Source: Heterocephalus glaber (Eukaryota > Chordata > Mammalia > Rodentia > Bathyergidae). Taken from it: 64,000 nucleotides of DNA. A model generated the notes under the pieces. That model saw only the letters and a program-made list of their open reading frames with translations. It searched no databases and was not told where the DNA came from. The stretch spans positions 27,269,008 to 27,333,007 of the forward strand of contig NW_004624747.1 in NCBI RefSeq assembly GCF_000247695.1. Direction: 5' to 3'. A program made the translations under genes and the position numbers. Positions 60,390 through 64,000 of the stretch are shown here, in pieces (the stretch's first letter is position 1; the number at the start of each line of letters is the position of its first letter).

Positions 60390-60740
60390 TTTAGAAGACA
60401 GAGAGCCAAAGCAGATAATGATAGTGATTACAGCTCTGCGTGTTTACACAGTGCCACATGGTGAGACGGGCGGCCGAAACTGCACCTCCCAGTGCAAAAA
60501 GCAAAATGTATTCACAGTGGAAATTGTAAAAGCAGATGGAAATTTGGCAATAGAGATGTTCTCGGGGCACCAGGATTAATATGTGTAATTATGTCGTGTT
60601 TACTCAGTCTTGCACGCGATCATTCATTCTACCTCTATGGTAATTTTTTAATTGATAGCATAGGAAATTGGGAGATTTCAAATGCAGAAAATAGAATTTC
60701 TGTTTTACGTAGGGGACAAGAGAGACGGACGGACGTCACC
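60390..60740. promoter_or_regulatory. AT-rich intronic island, candidate enhancer
   Basis: Non-repetitive. A perfect MEF2-type CTATTTTTAG starts it, followed by GATA-type 'cagataatgatagtgatta' and homeobox-type cores. Regulatory role is inferred. Confidence 0.3.
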
Positions 60741-60881
60741 CTCAAATAGCAAAAAGGCCGACGCAGGAGACAGACACGCACACTAAGCACGCACTCCAGA
60801 CAGCCGGAGGGGCTGTCCGGGGGGAGGAGCCAGAAAGGAGACATCCTCTGAGCTGGACCCCATTCAAAAGAGGTGGCTGCG

Positions 60882-61068
60882 CAGGGTGTGGCGGTGCACA
60901 GCTGTAACCCTAGTGTCCTGGGCGGCTGAGGCGGGAGGGTCCCAAGTGTGAGGTCAGCCCGGCAGTCTGGCAACTTGCAAAGAGCCTGTCTCAAAATAAA
61001 AGATGAAAAAGGTCTGGGGACATAGCTCAGTGTGAAGGCCCTGGGTTCAACCCCCGGTACAGAAAGGA
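60882..61068 (+). repeat. Chimeric B1+ID SINE
   Basis: B1 'cgcagggtgtggcggtgc' to 'agcctgtctcaaaataaa', then 'tctggggacatagctcag' to 'gggttcaacccccggtac'. Confidence 0.82.
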
Positions 61069-61130
61069 AAGAAGAGAGAGCAAAGCAGGAGGAAGGGAAG
61101 GAACGAGGGAAGGAGAGGAGGAGCGGGGCG
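61069..61130 (+). repeat. GA-rich tract
   Basis: Purine-rich tail expansion of the preceding SINE. Confidence 0.8.
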
Positions 61131-61300
61131 GCTGCGCAGTTTGTGGAGCAGCGCGGCGGTGGGCGGAGGGCAGCTCCCCCATGGCGTGGGCCTCGCCGCC
61201 CCGGAGCGCGGAGCGCGCAGCGCTCGGCCCTGAGTGAACCCGAGGCCGCAGCTCCTTGAGAGGCACCTGGAGGAAAGTGGAAATCCGAGGCTGACAGCTT
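61131..61300. promoter_or_regulatory. Intragenic CpG island in ADGRD1
   Basis: CpG-dense with clustered 'gagcgcggagcgcgcagcgc' and GC boxes. Possible alternative ADGRD1 promoter or antisense start; no exon proven. Confidence 0.4.
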
Positions 61301-61362
61301 CCATTTATTTGAGAATCGCTATCCCCACCTGCCTGCCCGCGTCTCTGTCTCTATCCCCGACG

Positions 61363-61394
61363 CGGACGCACGCACGCACGCACGCACGCACACC
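61363..61394 (+). repeat. (ACGC)n microsatellite
   Basis: Seven or so ACGC/GCAC units. Confidence 0.9.
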
Positions 61395-61889
61395 ACTGGA
61401 ACTTCAAACATGGACGAGAGGCTCTTTGGCTCTGAAGGGCTGACTCCTACCGTGGGTGCAGCGCCGTCCCTCCCTCTTTGTGTCTTCCTCCCCTCCGCCG
61501 CTCTTCCTCGGTTTCCCACGTTCTCTCCCCTCCCCTCGTCGCCCTTCTCGCTTCTCCGCCCAACGCGGGGGGACCCCGGCTTCTGGACAGCCAGGGAGCC
61601 TTGCTCCTCCGTGGGCTTGCTGTGAAGGGGAAGCGCGTGCAGGCTGCCTGGACCCTCTGCCGCCTCTCACCTTTGTGGCCTGGGCCGTCCTTTTGAGAGG
61701 TGAGGCCTTCTGTTCTGTTGAAATCTTTGGGGCCCGGGTGTTTCGCTTCCAGGGCACCTGAACTGAATCTTGCTCACCTCGTAGGCATCACAAAGATTTT
61801 GATTTAAGAAACTGCTGACTTTAAAATTGGGGACGATTTTAGATTTAAAGCATAAAAATCTCTGGGTTCTCCTTTAAAAGTGGGAGACC

Positions 61890-62000
61890 TAGGGAGGGGG
61901 TGTAGCTCAGTGAGCACTTGCCTGGCAGTGGTGAGGCCTGGGCTCCACCCCTAGCACTGCACACACGCACACGGACACTCACGCATGCACACACACGCAT
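61890..62000 (+). repeat. Old ID SINE with (CA)n-like tail
   Basis: 'ggtgtagctcagtgagca' and 'gggctccacccctagcac' are A-box and B-box regions of a tRNA-Ala-like ID. The tail is CA/CG-rich. Confidence 0.75.
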
Positions 62001-62889
62001 GCAATGACCTACAAAGGGGAAGGCAGGCCTTCTGCCGCGGACCCGTCTGTCAGCACAGGCGGGAACTCCAGGGCTGGCTCGGTCAGGGCGCATGGCCGGG
62101 GCTCCACCGCAGCTGCGAAAGAAGAAAGCGAGAGGCCGGTGCTTGTGGGCACCCCCGCCTGGCTGGTGGCACCCTCTGTGCACAGGTGTGGGTCTGGGCC
62201 GGGCCGGCGGGTGCCATGTGGATTCCAGCGGCCACGTGCGCGCCTGTGCCCCGGTGCTGTCCCGTGACGCTTCCAGCGGAGACACTGGCTGTGGCTGACT
62301 CCGTGCTGCGGCTCGCATGCTCTCGGGGCGCCTGGCCGTGGTCGGCACAGACCGGCCTCCGCCCCTGCCCCGTGTGGCCGCCATTCCCTGGCCCCCGCCT
62401 GCCCCGAGTGCTGTGACTCCGTCAGTGGAGATGGACGGGGACTTGGTGTCCCCGGGCCCCGTGAGAGACACAGCTGTCCCCTGTGTACGGATGACAGAGG
62501 GCGAGGTGGGGAGCGGTCCCTCGGGGTGTGGGCAGAGGGTGCGAGCCTGGCCCCAGGGCCGACTCTGTCCCCAGCTGGCCCCTCAATTTGCCAGGGTGAC
62601 ACAGAGGGGAAAGGCGCCGGCTGGGAACGCGACAGTGGCTCCCGGCGTGGGTGGACGCTTGCACTGGGCTCACAGACGCCTGTGAGCGGGAGGCTGCATC
62701 CGGGACTGACGATCTTTCAGGAGTCCGGATCGGACCGGAGGTCGGGGCAGCAGAAACCTCCCTCGCACCAGCTCAGGCCCCGCGTCCCACTGCAGCCACA
62801 CCAGGCGGGCCAGGCGCCTTCCTCTCTCTGTCCCTCCTGTCCTGGATTTGGGGGTTCACGCAAACAGCTGCACAGTTTTTCTGAGCTTG

Positions 62890-63390
62890 ACTTTTAAAAG
62901 TCACATTGATTTTTAGCTGATAAAACACACGCATTGCACTTAGTGGGGTGCCACGCGATTGGACATTGTGTAATCAGGTCCGATTTGCCTGCTGCCTCCA
63001 ACGTTTATGGCAAAAACGCTGAGAACCCTTTCTTTTAGCTTTGTCAGCCGGCGCGCACTCACGGTCTCCTGCTGTGAGGGGCAGGCCAGAACTTCTGGGT
63101 AGTGTGTTTGTGGTGTGCGGTCACTGCATTCATCCTGGGCATTAGTCTTTTTGGGTTTTTTTGGTACCAGGGATTGAACTCGGGTCCTTACTCTTGCGCA
63201 GCAGGCGGCGGCACCACTGAGCTGAATCCCCGGCCCGTGGGCATTGTTTTGATCTTCACTTCCTCTTTAAACATGGGTGCATGGATTGCTGCAACACGAT
63301 GGCTTCAGTTCCTCGGGGAAGATACCTAGAAGGGGAACAGCTGGGTCCAGTCCAATTTATAGTTTGAGTTTTTGAGGAATCTGCACACTG
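62890..63390 (-). mobile_element. Ancient LINE-1 3' region, interrupted
   Basis: 'attgtgtaatcaggtccg' and later 'gggaagatacctagaagg' with 'gaggaatctgcacactga' are reverse L1 motifs on both sides of an ID-like SINE. Confidence 0.65.
63144..63237 (-). repeat. ID-like tRNA SINE
   Basis: Reverse copy with 'ggtacc'. 8-bp duplication 'tgggcatt' (63136-63143 and 63238-63245). Confidence 0.93.
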
Positions 63391-64000
63391 ATTTTCTTTC
63401 TTTCTTTTTTTTTTTTTTCTCTTAAATTCTTTTATCGGTACACTTTAGGTATACAATGCAGTTACATTCATCACTGGGATCTTGTACCTGTACATGGTGT
63501 ATCTTGGTTCTTATTTTTTCCCCATTCCCTGTGTGCCCTTCAACCCCTCCACCCTTCCCTATTTACAAAGACTTTGTTTTCATTTTTTCGTTTTCTCATA
63601 ATTTTTCCTTTCCCCTTCCCCTCATACTTCCCCTACCCTTTTGGACCTTTTCTTTCTATTTCACATTATCAATTATTCATTTTAATCCTTATTTACACTA
63701 TCAGTTTCTCACACTAGAGAAACTATTGGTATTTACACATGTGTGTCCTATTTATTTCACTTAAGAGGATGGCCTCAATATCCATCCATTTAGCTATAAA
63801 TGACTCTAGTTTCTCATTCTTTTCCTCGGCTGAGTAGTGCTCCATTTTATAAAAAAACCACATCTTCTTTATCCAGTTTCCAGCTGAGGGGCACTTGGGC
63901 TGTTTCCAAGCTTTAGCTATTACAAACTGTGCTGCTATAAACATGGGTGCACATATGTCGCTGTGGTATGATTCTTTTAATTCTTTTGGGAAGATACCCA
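63390..64000 (-). mobile_element. Younger LINE-1: ORF2 end, 3' UTR and A tail (runs off right edge)
   Basis: T-rich start (A tail on minus), pyrimidine-rich 3' UTR, then a minus frame (63723-63944) with the ORF2 C-terminal pattern W-I-K-K-M-W and M-E-x-Y-x-A, plus W-M-D-I-E. Shares 3' UTR sequence with 12400-12770. Upstream ORF2 lies outside the window. Confidence 0.9.

Larger units (their letters stand above)
58355..64000 (+). other. ADGRD1: ADGRD1 intron 2 (partial)
   Basis: From donor GTAAGC to the right edge without a recognised third exon. Unique GC-rich sequence to 60.39 kb, then an AT-rich island, SINEs, an internal CpG island and L1. Confidence 0.75.

Overview
This is a rodent nuclear genomic window. 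The evidence is vertebrate split genes with GT-AG introns, rodent-type monomeric B1 SINEs (7SL-derived), tRNA-derived ID-like SINEs, rodent-style ERVL-MaLR LTRs and L1 3' ends. No murine B2 elements were recognised, and the ID-like family has an unusual lineage flavour (body 'tagctcagtggttc', ending 'ggtacc' before the A tail). A non-murine, possibly hystricomorph, rodent is my inference and is not proven. Gene order STX2 (minus) - RAN (plus) - ADGRD1 (plus) matches the region syntenic with human 12q24.33.

Layout. 1-3.9 kb: start of STX2 on the minus strand (coding exon 1 at 3550-3579 inside a CpG island; intron 1 runs off the left edge). 3.9-17.7 kb: intergenic, with SINEs, L1 and MaLR pieces. 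17.8-21.1 kb: the complete RAN gene, with a non-coding exon 1, five coding exons giving a 216-residue protein, a poly(A) signal at 21050, and a 123-base assembly gap in intron 1. 21-57 kb: an intergenic interval without a recognisable protein gene. It holds a MaLR provirus split by a solo LTR of another family (37.05-39.66 kb), a 33-nt U2 snRNA retrocopy with a perfect 16-bp target duplication (36.44 kb), a GC-box array (40.55-40.75 kb), an orphan CpG island (50 kb), a degenerate GT-rich minisatellite (31 kb) and several AT-rich unique islands that could be conserved enhancers. 57.2-64 kb: ADGRD1 promoter region, exon 1 (signal peptide), a 78-bp intron, exon 2, then intron 2 to the right edge, which ends inside a minus-strand L1 ORF2.

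The three genes are functionally separate: syntaxin-2 (SNARE), Ran (nuclear transport GTPase) and ADGRD1/GPR133 (adhesion GPCR). No undescribed multi-gene system is visible. The most notable non-gene signals are a recurrent chimeric B1+tRNA SINE (about a dozen copies), the nested LTR structure, the truncated U2 retrocopy and the candidate regulatory islands. Repeat identities come from recognising consensus-like motifs by eye, so edges are approximate.
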